Source: Lithospermum erythrorhizon (Eukaryota > Streptophyta > Magnoliopsida > Boraginales > Boraginaceae). Taken from it: a DNA stretch of 64,000 nucleotides. This document shows positions 12,598 through 23,865 of the stretch, piece after piece (position 1 is the stretch's first letter; each line of letters opens with the position of its first letter). The stretch is from positions 310,001 through 374,000 of the forward strand of contig JADFUC010002388.1 in the NCBI GenBank assembly GCA_019722365.1. Reading direction: 5' to 3'. The notes under the pieces are model-generated. The model searched no databases. It saw only the letters and a list, made by a program, of their open reading frames with translations, and had not been told where the DNA came from. A program made the translations under genes and the position numbers.

Positions 12598-13260
12598 AAT
12601 TAATAATAATAATATCAACAATAATAATAATAACAACAACAACAATAATTCTAAAAAATATATATAAAGATATGCTACATATTAATTTGTCGGTTGCAAA
12701 TTGTACCCAAATATCCACAGATGTAACATTGTAATCATATCCACGAAGGTGACATTTGTAATCAGGATTGGAAGAAAGATATATATCAACTATACCAAAT
12801 TGAGATGTCCATAGAGAGATACAAATATTACTTTAACAATTTGATGTCCTCTGACTAAATATATTGACGAATTGATCATCAATATAGTATCATCGAATTA
12901 TTTGCTTTTATGTCGGTTAAATTGGTATGATTTAAAAAGTATAATTTAAATTTTTGTGAATCTTAATATATAAAATTCATATATGTAGGGAGTTAAATAA
13001 TAATAATAATAATAATAATAATAATTATAATGATAATAATAATAATAATAATAATTCTACACCAAGCGTATGATTATTTAACTAATAAATATAATAATAA
13101 TAACAATGGTTCTACATAATAATAATAAATAATAAATAATAATAATAATTCAACACAAAGCATATGATTATTTAACTGTACTTATTATAATAATAATAAT
13201 AACTATAGGTCTCACGTAAAACATATTATTATTTAATAATAGTTTATTCTATTAAAACTC
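12598..13260. repeat. Cluster of AAT/AAC trinucleotide microsatellites
   Basis: Several ATA/AAT runs occur at about 12598-12655 (with an AAC stretch), 12999-13055, 13090-13150 and 13183-13203. The blocks are separated by related unique sequence (CATATGATTATTTAACT occurs at about 13068 and again near 13160), which indicates local duplication of a microsatellite-bearing unit. Confidence 0.75.
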
Positions 13261-13289
13261 ATGAGTTATCAATTAAGAGGTAAAATTAT

Positions 13290-13430
13290 TAATTAAAGAA
13301 AATAATATTTTTGTCCTAACTTTTTAAATTTTAGAGAGAAGGATAATTTAGTAATAGTGTGAAAAGGGAAGAAATACGGCCTTTATTACATGTTTTTTAT
13401 ATATATGTTAGTGATAGTGATTAGTGATCT
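13290..13430. repeat. Second copy of a dispersed repeat also at 545-690
   Basis: The run containing TTTTAGAGAGAAG, GTGAAAAGGGAAGAAA and TATATATGTTAGTGATAGTGA matches the 545-690 region with mismatches and small indels, in the same orientation. Both copies lie beside AAT microsatellites. Family unknown. Confidence 0.45.
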
Positions 13431-13858
13431 ATGCACCTAAAATAGCTAAAATTGGGAAGCCTGATTTTCAGTGTGTCCGATTTTGATCGGAGAATGAACC
13501 GAAATTCTAGCTGCCACATATCGTTTTGTAGTAAACTTATTGCCTCTTATATCTACTTGATTGGACCTGGCTCATTTAAATTAATTAAACCCAGTAAAAT
13601 TAACATTTAATTAATTAAAATTAATTTTTATGTGTCAACAAAATGGGTTTTATAATGTGATATATCCATGTAAATAGTGTTCTAAATAATAAATTTTAAG
13701 CAAAATTCTTGATTTGTCTTCATGCTTAAATCCTTAAGTTGGATTTGCATCGTTTTATATGTTGTGGTACATTCTCAAGTACAACTATTTAAAACCATTA
13801 TAAGTATTATATTTATAAATTAATTAAATAGATATCAATATGATTCATACGGAGTATA

Positions 13859-14017
13859 ATGGATGAACTGATTTCCGGCAAACCAACACCTCTGTCAATG
13901 TCGTTGAATAAAATGGCTAATTTTAGTGTGGTTGACCTTTGTGAATTCCTACACGCTCTGCGACAACCTTTTCTGGCTTGTGTAACAACTTGCTACAAAT
14001 TGCTATACACAGAGTAA
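13859..14017 (+). CDS. Short ORF of 52 codons, unrecognised
   Basis: An ATG at 13859 opens a 52-residue frame ending with TAA at 14015-14017. The base composition is less AT-rich than its surroundings and the protein (MDELISGKPT at the start) is not low complexity. No family is recognised. It may be a gene fragment, an isolated exon, or chance. Confidence 0.18.
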   Translation: MDELISGKPTPLSMSLNKMANFSVVDLCEFLHALRQPFLACVTTCYKLLYTE

Positions 14018-14159
14018 TAATTTGTCCCCATCATATAGTTGAAGCAACCTTGATAATCTGTAATATTTATTGCATAAGATTGAGTTGGACTGCTAGAATA
14101 TCGTATGGCATAAACCATTTCTACAGGACTACTTAACCTCCTGTGGTGAAAATGTGAAA

Positions 14160-14345
14160 TTCATCCATGCTTGGATATAGATTAAGCGGTAAAGAATTTG
14201 AGTCTTAAGTACCCGGTATCCTAGCCTCTTCATGCGGTGTGGGTTTAGAATCACGTAAGTGGCAAAATTTAAATATTAAAAATGATACAAAGGGAAAATT
14301 TCAGTCACTGTGGAGTTGAGATAAATCGCGATTTATCCCTGCAAG
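14160..14345 (+). mobile_element. Possible tRNA-derived SINE relic
   Basis: AAGCGGTAAAG (about 14183) resembles an A box and GGGTTTAGAATCACG (about 14241) a decayed B box, with spacing typical of tRNA-derived SINEs. No A-rich tail or target duplication could be fixed because the LTR element begins at 14346. Confidence 0.35.
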
Positions 14346-15052
14346 TGTTGGAAAATCATTAGTATATGATTTAATATTTGAATGCAAAATTGGCATCCTG
14401 AGGGATTGTCTAATTTATCGGTGTGTGTTGTGTATACACATAGAGAGAGTACAAATTAATTTCAGAATTCTAAGATTGAATGTAGTGAATGCACGACCCA
14501 ATTGTCGACTGTTGTGATAACAGGGCCGATTCACACATTATTTTAGTTAGTTGGAATTATGTGTACTCGAGAAGTTTAAAATAATAATAACATTCAATTG
14601 GATTGTAACATCTCATCATCATGTGAGTTAATTATCATTAGGAGCATTCATGGCTAGGTAGTGGGTTTCAATACTACTAATGGCATTTTGGGAGTTATAA
14701 ACTTCTTGATTTTACGTGATTTTTATATAATGGAGTCTTATCAGCTTGAAAGAAGAAAAAAAAAGGAGATGAAAAAAAAACAACATAAGATTTTTTTAGT
14801 TTTATTTTGTGAGTATTTTTGTACTTATTTAATGGTGATAGTACGAGCTGCGGGTTAGAAGTGAGGGTTAAGAGTGCTTCTAAGTAGCTGACAGCAGGCC
14901 AATTTATCTTTGAGGAGGCAAACACCTTACGTGATCCTAAGCACCGAAGGGAGTAAGAGCGAATTTGTTTTAAGGAAAGTGTCGGACACGACTTGGTCTG
15001 GTATTTTTACATGTTTTAAATTGATTTTATGTTTTACTACAAAATATTTTAC
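14346..15052. repeat. Left LTR of the LARD-like element
   Basis: It pairs with 18988-19610. Relative to the right copy it has an extra block of about 85 bp (near 14655-14740) before an A/G-rich run. Shared landmarks include AATTGTCGACTGTTGTG, GTGTACTCGAGAAG, a polypurine GAAGAAAAAAAAA segment and the tail ACATGTTTTAAATTGATTT. The 3' end is uncertain by a few bases. Confidence 0.7.
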
Positions 15053-16629
15053 TTGAGCTTAAAAGCAAAATTGGAGTAGTAAAATATAATCTATTTAGAC
15101 TATAGTATGTTATGTCGTATGATTTTGATGGTTGATTATATGGTAATAGAAGTTAATAATTTATTCTGAACATGTATTGAGTATGGGCAATTGGTGTACT
15201 AAATTTAAAATATCAATTGCATATTATACTACTAACTTTGGACCTGTTTATTGGTGTTTAATTACTTGACTTTTAATGAGTTAAAATGATCAATCAATTT
15301 AGAAAGCTTCTGGATATTTTGGTGGAATTTGGTATGCCATTATTTATTTATTGATGTTTTGCTTGGTCGTCAAATGAAAGGTTATTTGATCTACATAAGT
15401 TGCAACAATGTTTCTATTTATAATTGCTAATAATGAGATTCTGAGAAAGTACCAAGCACACCATATCAAGTAACAATCGATATGAAAACTGATAAGGTTG
15501 GATTTGTAGTTTGGATGTTGTTGTCTTGACTTGAAAGTTTGAAATGATCGAACACTGTTTCTCTTGATTTTTTTTTATTAATATGATGATGTATGATGAT
15601 TGAGGAAATTGACATGTTTTTTGGACTGTGTGGTGATACTGGTCATAAATAAAGTGGAAGTATGTGGTTTAATTTTTCCCATTTTGCTATAAAAAGAATT
15701 TAATTGGTCTTCGAAATAATATGGCTAAAATGATTGTGAGATACAACCATTGGGAACTAACTCTTTCATATTACCAGTATAAGACTGCCCATTAAGTTTT
15801 CATATTAAGAAATGGCTTTTCCTATTCTATGAAATGAATTTATTATTCACATTAGGAGTATGGTTTTATACCCTTAGTTTACATTTGTTCATTTAAATTT
15901 AGAGCGATATGCTATGACTAATTTTCATGAGAATTTTTTTTTACATTTTGAGTCTTGCATATCAATGGTGTTAAGCTGATTTATATCAAGAACGTAGTAA
16001 GAAATGGAGATCACAACGAAGTGATCTATTGTGCAATACTTGGGTGTATGTAATGGTACTTTCTTGAATTCTTGTCATAGAATGTTGAATACATTAGGTC
16101 AATTAATGATGAGGATGTATATTAGTATGGGTGACTTGTATGATTATATTTGTTGGTCTAACTCATTAATTATTTCATTATGACTAATATAAAACGTTCG
16201 ATGGTTTGTCTTATGAGACAATTGGAAAGTGAATGTGTTGGTTTATTTGGTTTCGGATGAGGTAGAATTTATAATGCATAGATACTAAGGGCGTCTAAAT
16301 ATGTCAATATACATGCTTTGTTATGAAAATCGAAACATGAAGTGCCAAGATAAAGAGAAATGGGAGCGATATTGTAATGTTTAAAGAAGCTATTTCACTT
16401 TAAGAGTGAGATCTTATGCCGTTGGGCATTATAAAACACATTAATAAATTTAAAATGTGGGGTATATTTGATTCCAAATAATATGAGAAGGCATGACTTT
16501 ATTGAATCATATACTATGGTCTATGGCTTATCATTTGTTGATAAATGTAATCTGTGGTGTGTGAGATACACTTCACATATTGTGGTCATGGAAATGATTA
16601 ATTGTATTGACCTTTTGAAACGGTTTCGA

Positions 16630-16790
16630 ATTAATCAAGTAAATGTCGTTGGACATCAAGATTAATTTTGAGAAATTAATCATTTGGAAAGGGGAAGTAC
16701 ACAACTATCATGGACTTGATTAATTATGAAATTAATCAAGTAAATGTCGTTGGACATTAAGATTAAGTTTGAGAAATTAATCATTTGAAA
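16630..16790. repeat. 101-bp-period duplication inside the LARD-like element
   Basis: A 61-bp segment starting ATTAATCAAGTAAATGTCG at 16630 is repeated at 16731 with few changes. It is internal to the non-coding body of the element. Confidence 0.7.
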
Positions 16791-18975
16791 AAAGAATTTT
16801 AGTTATGTGAAATTCAAAAGGTTGTTTTCAATGAATTGAATGTTTGGTGAACAAACAAACTAGCAAAGTGTTGTTTCATTGAAGAGTGTGCTGGTCTCGA
16901 AAAATGATGTTGTTAAGTGATCTCATTTAAATGAGTATGATAAAGGTGGGTTTAGAATAACAACCCACCTTTAGGGATGTTGAGGCATCCCGTTCAAAAT
17001 CAAGAGATGAATTTATAATTATGATAACATGGTGTAGTTTATATTGGAAAATATGAATATTGATTTTGACAATAGGAGATTCATTTTGTATGAAATCTTC
17101 TATTTGTTTGGGCATAAGACAAAGACGTTTGAACCAATGAGTTCTATGAAGTTAGAACTTGATCACTTTGGTAGGTTATGGAAATTAAATTTCATAAGAG
17201 ACCAAAGAGGTATACACTTGTGTGTGTATGTGTATGTAGAAATATGTGGTAATTTTAGTCAAATGATTTGAGATATGTTGATAAAAATGCCTTAATAGTC
17301 AAATAAACCAAATATATATCAAGAATTGAATTGGGAATTTTGAAAGCCTTACGTCTTATATATTTGGGTATAAGTTGAATGTGGGGGTGTAAAACCTACA
17401 TTTGAAATGCTATAGTTCTCAAATGTGGAACTAAAATAGTACCCGAGGGTACATATGAGGAATTGAGGAAAACAAATATGTTGGAGTTCATAGTTGGATC
17501 TCAATTATAAAAGGAGCAATCCAATGATACTGGATGTTTTAACTCGTTTTTTATATATTAAAAGTTCGGGATCACCCGGTAAAAGTGTAACTTTTTTAGG
17601 CTGGTGATGTTTTAAGAACAATATAAAGAATAATGTGGAAAGCAATATTATTTAAATTCGATTATGTAGTAATTGGTACTTGTGCCTAGTTGGATGGAAC
17701 AATTATGTGTAGACTATCTTGAATAATAGAGATAATCTTAAAAGGTAAGAGAAGGCGAGGTATTACTAGGAAATGGCCAATGTTCATTCGTGTATACACA
17801 TGAAATTTATATCCAAGAGTATCGTAGATGCATATCACGATAGTTGGATGTTAAATTTTAACATGAGATTATTCTTGTGATTGAGGAAAATAATCTTGTT
17901 TTTGAGAAATGAAGGATAGTGGTGTCGCCTAAATGAGATTGTGATCATGGAGTGTATATTGGTTAGGGGTCAATCAAACTACACAAAATAATGACATGTT
18001 GGTGTCTGTGATATGATATTTGAAAAATATTCAATCCAAGACCAAAGACACACATACAAAATAATAGAGATTAATTGTGTCCCAGTGCCCTCTTGTGTGA
18101 ATCATGGTGTATTATTTAAACATTATTAGACAAAAGAAATTGGGGTGTTATGATAAAAGTGTTGTGTACAACCAATGCTTATATTTTCTTTGTTCTACTA
18201 GGCGAAATGTTTTAGTGAAAATCTAATATAAGCCACAAAGCCATGATGCAACGACTCTTAGTACAATAATCCAATTTTGACAGTGGGTCAGTGATAACAT
18301 GTCGGATCCTGAAAAAAAATTGTGACCAATAGTGAGTTGGAGGAATGGGATAAAAGCCCTGAAGTAAAAGTTGTACGTGGGGAACCCTACCTAGTTATTT
18401 GGAGATCCCAGATGGTTTCAGGACAACGAACCCACATGCCAACTTAGTGAATCCTTGTGGGTTGACCCCTGCCCGTTCCTCAAATTGAAGCTTGTTGATG
18501 ATACCCGTAGGTTAAGTTAAGCGTTTTGCTTTTTAATGACTCTCGGGAAAGCGTTGGAAGATCAAGCCTTAATGCTTGAGGTTTACTCTTAAATAATGAG
18601 AAGTCACTTTATGTGAGTTGAAGTAAAGGGGAGCGGCCGGAGAGAAATATTCGCAGGTAGCATTTCTTCGGAGAAAGCTTCTGAGAACAGCGGTGTCGGC
18701 CCAGCAGCTTGGATACGATAGCGAACAACCGATAAGTTGATCATGACTGTGTGAAGTATGTCATCATACGCTGCAAAAAGCAGATGATTTCCAAGACATC
18801 GCGTCTCTGCATTGGTGGATGTAAACATATGTATACAAGGGGAAGGTTCCAAAACCCGTCGCTACATCTTATGCGAGGAAGTGATCGTTGTCTTTATCAC
18901 ACCTTTGTCGAGTCAAAACCTTTTTACAAAATTTTTATTCATGTGGGGGATGTTGGATGTTGAATGCAAATTTTG

Positions 18976-18987
18976 ATTCATGTGGGG
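18976..18987. other. Polypurine tract of the LARD-like element
   Basis: ATGTGGGGGA immediately precedes the TGTTGG start of the right LTR, as expected for the priming site of second-strand synthesis. A second similar GTGGGGGATGTTGGATG lies about 40 bp upstream (near 18942), so this junction was locally duplicated. Confidence 0.55.
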
Positions 18988-19610
18988 GATGTTGGAAAAT
19001 CATTAGTATATGATTTAATATTTGAATGCAAAATTGGCATCCTGAGGGATTGTCTAATTTATCGGTGTGTGTTGTGTATACACATAAGAGAGAGTACAAA
19101 TTAATTTCAGAATTCTAAGATTGAATGTAGTGAATGCACGACCCAATTGTCGACTGTTGTGATAACAGGGCCGATTCACACATTATTTTAGTTAGTTGGA
19201 ATTATGTGTACTCGAGAAGTTTAAAATAATAATAACATTCAATTGGATTGTAACATCCCATTAAATCATATTAGATTTAATGATCATTAGGAGCATTCAT
19301 GGCTAGATCTTGAAAAGAAGAAAAAAAAATGAAAAAAAAAATAGCATAGATTTTTTTAGTTTTATTTTGTGAGTATTTTTGGTACTTATTTAATGGTGAC
19401 AGTACAAGTTCTGGAGTTGTTCGAAGTGAGGCTTAGAGTGCTTCTAAGGCCACACTTGAATACATTGTATCTTAGGAGGCAAACACGCTACGTGATCATA
19501 GCAGCAGAAGGGGTAAGTAATTTGCTTTAAGGAAAGTGTCGAGCAACGGCAGTGCAGTATTCTTACATGTTTTAAATTGATTTTATGTTTTCTATAAATA
19601 TTTTCCTACA
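18988..19610. repeat. Right LTR of the LARD-like element
   Basis: This copy starts after the polypurine tract and runs to about CCTACA at 19610. For its first 265 bp it matches the left LTR with one inserted A; after about 19257 substitutions and indels rise sharply. Confidence 0.68.
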
Positions 19611-19989
19611 TGGAAATATCCCGGAGAAGCTGAGGGACTTGAAGAATCGCTACGATGATGACGGGTTATCGTTTTTGTGAAATTCATGCAAATAGAGAAA
19701 CAATTGGCCCACCTGTAATTAATGTACTTGATCTTCTATACCCAAAAGGCCAAAACATTGTAAATCACGTCTCAGTATATATTTATTACCCCCATATCAA
19801 AGGTAATTTTCGTTCAACCAACATCCTCTCTAGCTATATATAGTTACTAACATCCGTCATGTTACATATACTGATACATGTCATTAATTATCATAGATAA
19901 TTGCCGAAATGATCTCCATAAGTGGCATTAAGTTCTTGGCTTTTAATTTTCAATAATGTCTAGTACTTGATTTAGTCTCATCAAATAGT

Positions 19990-20190
19990 ATAAAAGTTGT
20001 GACTTTTCGTCCCCAAACTAACGTCTCCGTTAAATCTTACTTAAAGTTCTGGCTTTTTGAGTAAAATTAAGTGGCGCAAAATATTGCACTTTGATCCCCA
20101 AATTAATGTCTCATTTAATCTCATTCGCAGATTTAAAGTTACTTGAAAGCATTAGTTTGGGGCCAAAGTGCAACTCTTAAAATAATATTG
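19990..20190. mobile_element. Palindromic MITE-like sequence upstream of the WIP pseudogene
   Basis: A segment around 19992-20022 (core CGTCCCCAAACTAACG) recurs inverted at about 20148-20180 (core TTAGTTTGGGGCC, then AAAGTGCAACT). A third, direct copy lies at about 20084-20122. Such inverted repeats within 200 bp suggest a small non-autonomous DNA transposon. No target duplication was fixed. Confidence 0.4.
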
Positions 20191-20283
20191 TGGGGACGAC
20201 ATGTATTTTGATACCGTATACTATTTCCTCAATTTTCTCTTAATTACCATATTCAAAATGCTTTACATAGAAGGTCTCTTTAT

Positions 20284-20291
20284 TATAAATA
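20284..20291 (+). promoter_or_regulatory. TATA box upstream of the WIP zinc-finger pseudogene
   Basis: TATAAATA lies about 150 bp ahead of the ATG at 20436. Position and form fit a plant core promoter, suggesting the pseudogene arose from a normal gene copy with its own promoter rather than a processed copy. Confidence 0.45.
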
Positions 20292-20435
20292 AGGTGAAAT
20301 TTTAAGAACATAATTCAACTGGAGCCCTCCCATTTTGTTTCATTAAGCTCTAGTTCTTCTAGTATTCAACAAGCCATTGAACAATTTGATTTCTTTTCAG
20401 ACAAAAATACAAATGATGATATTTGTGATCTGAGA

Positions 20436-21590
20436 ATGTATCATTATTCAAGTGAAGAAACCTCGAATTACAGAAACCTTTGTTTAGGCCATGATGATGA
20501 TCCAAAGACGACTACCGTGTCCGTGGATTTACATATCGGTCCTCCAAAAATCAATACAATAATTAATACCAGAAACTCATCGTCTGGTGATATTTATGAT
20601 GCAAATACAACATGCCCACAATATTGGATACCAACTCCTTCAAAAATCCTGGCCGGCTTCACTCATTTTTCATGTCACATTTGCCATAAAACCTTCAATC
20701 GCCACAACAATTTACAAGTCATCTTTATAACGAATTCAACTACTCCCTCCTTCCTTTTGTATGTGTTTGTCATAACTCATATATATGGTTCCCTCTCTCT
20801 GCTTTATTAATTAATTTGAGTTTGGCTTGTTCGAAATTCAATTGTCTATTTGGACATTTGGTCCATGCATCGAGCAAAGGTGAAGTTGTACATTGATGCC
20901 AAAAAGTGACATTATTACATTTTTGTCCCCAATTTTGTTTAAAGCAGAGAGTTAGCACTTAGCACCATAGTCACCGAATGTACAGTAAACTCGGACGGTG
21001 AATATGCACGTTGTTCGATTTCATGTCAAATTTACTATTTCAACCTAAAATCAATGCTTGAATATTTTTTCTTTTAAATAAGGAATAATCATATAAGTAA
21101 CTCTTCCATAAAATGTCGATATTCTTTCCTTAATACTTACCGGAGTACTGTTTTTTGAATTGTTACAGATGCACATGTGGGGCCATGGGTCTCAATATAG
21201 GAAAGGGCCAGAAGCATTGAAGGGGACACAAGAAAGACCTATGCTAAACATCCCATGTTATTGCTGAAGGATGCAACAACAATATAAATCAGCCCAAGAC
21301 AAAAGTACTCAAAGATTTTAGGACACTGCAAACCCACTACAAAAGAAAATATAGTAGCAAAAGATTTGCATGTCGGAAATGTGGAAGTGTTTGGCTGTAA
21401 AAGGGGATTGGCGAACTCATGAGAAGAATTGTGGCAAACGTTGGTGATGTATATAGAAAATGTGGGTTTCAAGCCATCCATAAATCTCCGACATTTCAGG
21501 TAAAAGACCGATGGAATACCTGCACAAATCTTACATCGTTGAAAACTATTCAGTGATAGCTTTCCATAGACACCAAGATCATCCAAATCG
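20436..21590 (+). pseudogene. WIP-type C2H2 zinc-finger transcription factor, broken second exon
   Basis: Exon 1 (20436-20717) is open. It encodes an acidic N-terminus, LHIGPP (the conserved LHIG motif of WIP proteins), QYWIPTPSKIL and FTHFSCHICHKTFNRHNNLQ. After an intron, exon 2 starts at 21169 with [19 protein letters not shown], completing the first finger. It then breaks: an apparent 5-nt loss leads to TGA at 21265-21267, a further 1-nt change occurs near 21385, and a stop follows [21 protein letters not shown] proteins (TRANSPARENT TESTA 1, NO TRANSMITTING TRACT relatives) are plant nuclear regulators of cell fate and tissue differentiation with four zinc fingers. Fingers 2-4 cannot be made in one frame here. 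The unbroken exon 1 suggests recent decay. A truncated protein with one finger is possible in principle. Confidence 0.8.
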
Positions 21591-21733
21591 AATTAGTATG
21601 CAAGAAGATATAACCTTCTAAAGATGAATGGATTTGGGACATAATCTTATATATGTAGACTCACCAATTGTTATGAGTGTCGCCTAGATAGGAGGAAACA
21701 CACCTTCATACACCTTATAAATGAGGTAGAAGG

Positions 21734-21757
21734 TACTACAAGAAAAAGGTCTTTTCC
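21734..21757 (+). other. CACTA-like transposon end motif
   Basis: TACTACAAGAAAAAGGTC closely resembles the CACTACAAGAAAAAGG end of plant CACTA elements with one change at the first base. No partner end or transposase was found nearby, so at most this is a fragment. Confidence 0.25.
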
Positions 21758-21814
21758 TTCGTTATTACATTTTTATATACATGTCTGCATTATTTTAACT
21801 AGAAAATACTAATG

Positions 21815-22120
21815 TTGGGCGTCGGAATGTAATTCGGGGGTGCGCCCCCGTTCTTTGTTTTGCAGGTCTCATCAAAGAGTCCCTCGACTAGGAAGGCCCT
21901 CGTCAAAAGATGACTCGCCCCACTAAGGACTTGACCCCAGGAACCACTTATACCGAATCTGGCGTGAATCGGAATCGCTTAAAGTCGCGTCGCTTTGATA
22001 AGAGTAGGCTACGAATCGAGCACCATCGGAGTTGACTTTGTGTAGGTGGATCTCACTTCAAACACAAACGCTCCCTTAAAGATCATATTGCATCATTTGG
22101 TGCTGCACATGGACCCTTTT
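21815..22120 (+). mobile_element. Possible retrotransposon LTR fragment with decayed primer site
   Basis: A GC-richer block (CGGGGGTGCGCCCCCG near 21837 is a perfect hairpin) runs into ATTGCATCATTTGGTGCTGCACATGGACC at about 22088-22116. This resembles the LTR end plus TGGCGCCGTCTGTGGGA-type leader of Ty3/gypsy elements with transitions. No second LTR or coding sequence is linked to it. Confidence 0.3.
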
Positions 22121-22151
22121 TTAACTCTTCGTTACCTAGTTCAATTGATTG

Positions 22152-22360
22152 AGTAATGGATTTCAAATTGAGAACGTGAATGGTTTAGTGGTTAGGAGGC
22201 GCTTTCGGTGGCGTTTCTAGTTCAATTGATTGAGTAATGGACTTCCAAATTGAGAACATCGAATGGTTTAGTGGTTAGGAGGCGCTTTCGGTGGCTTAGA
22301 AGTTCGGTGCATTTGTAAGGGGGTGGTGGGTGGGGTTTAAAAAAGTAATGGATTTCAAAT
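22152..22360 (+). mobile_element. SINE-like insertion with 17-bp target-site duplication
   Basis: The exact 17-bp repeat AGTAATGGATTTCAAAT lies at 22152-22168 and 22344-22360. Between them is a 175-bp body holding GGTTTAGTGGTTAGGAGG (A-box-like), then GAAGTTCGGTGCA (weak B-box-like), ending in GGGTTTAAAA. This is the form of a tRNA-derived SINE inserted by target-primed reverse transcription. The body is internally duplicated: about 81 bp (22138-22218 and 22219-22301) occur twice, including the A box. The SINE family is not recognised. Confidence 0.5.
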
Positions 22361-23865
22361 AGTGGCTATGCAGGCTGAGTAATGGATGTGATCTTCAATA
22401 AATAATAGGAGTAATAATTAATAATCATCCTTAATTAAAATGTTAGAGTTCAACGTAGCTTAGGTACTCTATATTATCGAGTATAAATTTAAGATAGTAA
22501 AATTACAAGAAAAAAAATCTATCAAAAATTAATTTTATATTCCAAATTAATTAGTATGTCTTAATTAAGGCCAATTGATTTTACATGTTAATCATAAATT
22601 GAAAAGGAGTCAAAACGGAAAAGATGCTCAAACTTCATCTATTGCCTGATGGAAGCTAATAGAAAATCATCAATTAATCGTCACAAAATTTGGATATGTT
22701 GTATTGTTTTTAACGTAACTGGAGCTTTATTTTTCTACAGTACCGTACCGAGTACCGTCTACCGCTACCTTTATCTTAAGTTGGGCCATTTACATATTTT
22801 AATGGACTAAACATACAATGTTTCAAAATTTTGAGCCACTTGAATATGTGGTCATATCAAGGACACTGTTGAACGGTCCCACACCGAATTCTTATTGAAT
22901 GTGGGCTGAGATGAGATCTTTTGGCTAACAACCCACCCACCCGTTAGTCAAATGAGGAGGTGAAGCCTGCAGAGAGCGAGCGTGGGTCGAATCAGAAAGC
23001 AGTGGCAATCATCGCACTAATGAAAAATCCAACCACTTGTCACGTCGGGAATGTATACACTGCAACCTATTGCATAGCATAAGGAGGGCGAATCAATGCC
23101 CCTAACTTAAATAAATAAAACATGGAGTAATATAGTATAAAATATTAAAAATTATTATGAGAAAACCAGAATGAGAGTTAATTGCTAATAATTTTTATTT
23201 ATTTGACTTTCAAATTATGTTTACGTAACCTTATTTACCTAATTATTCACACAATTCTTAGATGTGCTTAATAATTGAAATCAATAATACATTAAATTCC
23301 AACACACTCATGAAAGAAATGATCTATGTCAAGCATGTTTAACCTTGGATGTTCGTAGGAGTTGGGATCCCGAAAAATAGATGTTTCTTGATTGTATTAG
23401 TAGTATCGATCCAATCGCCAAAAATTATGATATCACCGATTAGGCGGACTACTATTGTTCACGGTGGTTCAATCAAACCACCAAAATAATGGATAGTTCA
23501 ATTAGTAAGTAAGCTTGTATTATTATGTAGGTCGTTTGTTCAAATGCCCACCGACTACAGCTTTTATTACGACAATTTATTATCACAACTCATAAACCTT
23601 AAACACTCCAAATTCAATTTTTAGAGTTCATTATGACGAAATCAATAATTTATTAAACTTTTGAAGGATCCAAATTTAAATTAACTTATTATCCAATAAT
23701 AGAAATTTGTTAAATAATATTTATTGATAACAAAAATGAGTGTATATTTAATTATTTGAAGCATGCATTAATTCTAATTAAATTTTTTAAATGAGTCGAA
23801 CTTCACTCTATCATTATTATAAAAAGCCAGATAATTTTATTGATACAAATTGGGGAAATTACAAT
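22361..23865. other. Intergenic DNA, nothing recognised
   Basis: The stretch is mostly AT-rich with a less AT-rich part at 22740-23100 that has no open frame of note. No gene or bounded repeat could be supported. Confidence 0.4.

Larger units (their letters stand above)
14346..19610. mobile_element. Non-autonomous LTR retrotransposon (LARD-like) with two related LTRs
   Basis: Two direct repeats begin TGTTGGAAAATCATTAG at 14346 and 18988. They share about 265 bp almost perfectly and then a more diverged tail ending near 15052 and 19610. The 3' copy is preceded by ATGTGGGGGA, a typical polypurine tract. The 3.9 kb between them has no ORF longer than about 80 codons and no recognisable gag, protease, RT or integrase, as in large retrotransposon derivatives that depend on partner enzymes. 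No convincing primer-binding site follows the first LTR, and the flanks (GCAAG and TGGAA) do not form a target duplication, so the exact 3' limit is uncertain. Confidence 0.68.

Noticed and set aside
14346..19610. GCAAG and TGGAA as a target-site duplication of the LARD-like element
   Set aside because: The two 5-mers do not match; the element may be recombinant or its right end misplaced.
21239..21586. 115-codon open frame on the minus strand
   Set aside because: It lies exactly opposite exon 2 of the WIP pseudogene, whose plus-strand zinc-finger residues explain the sequence.
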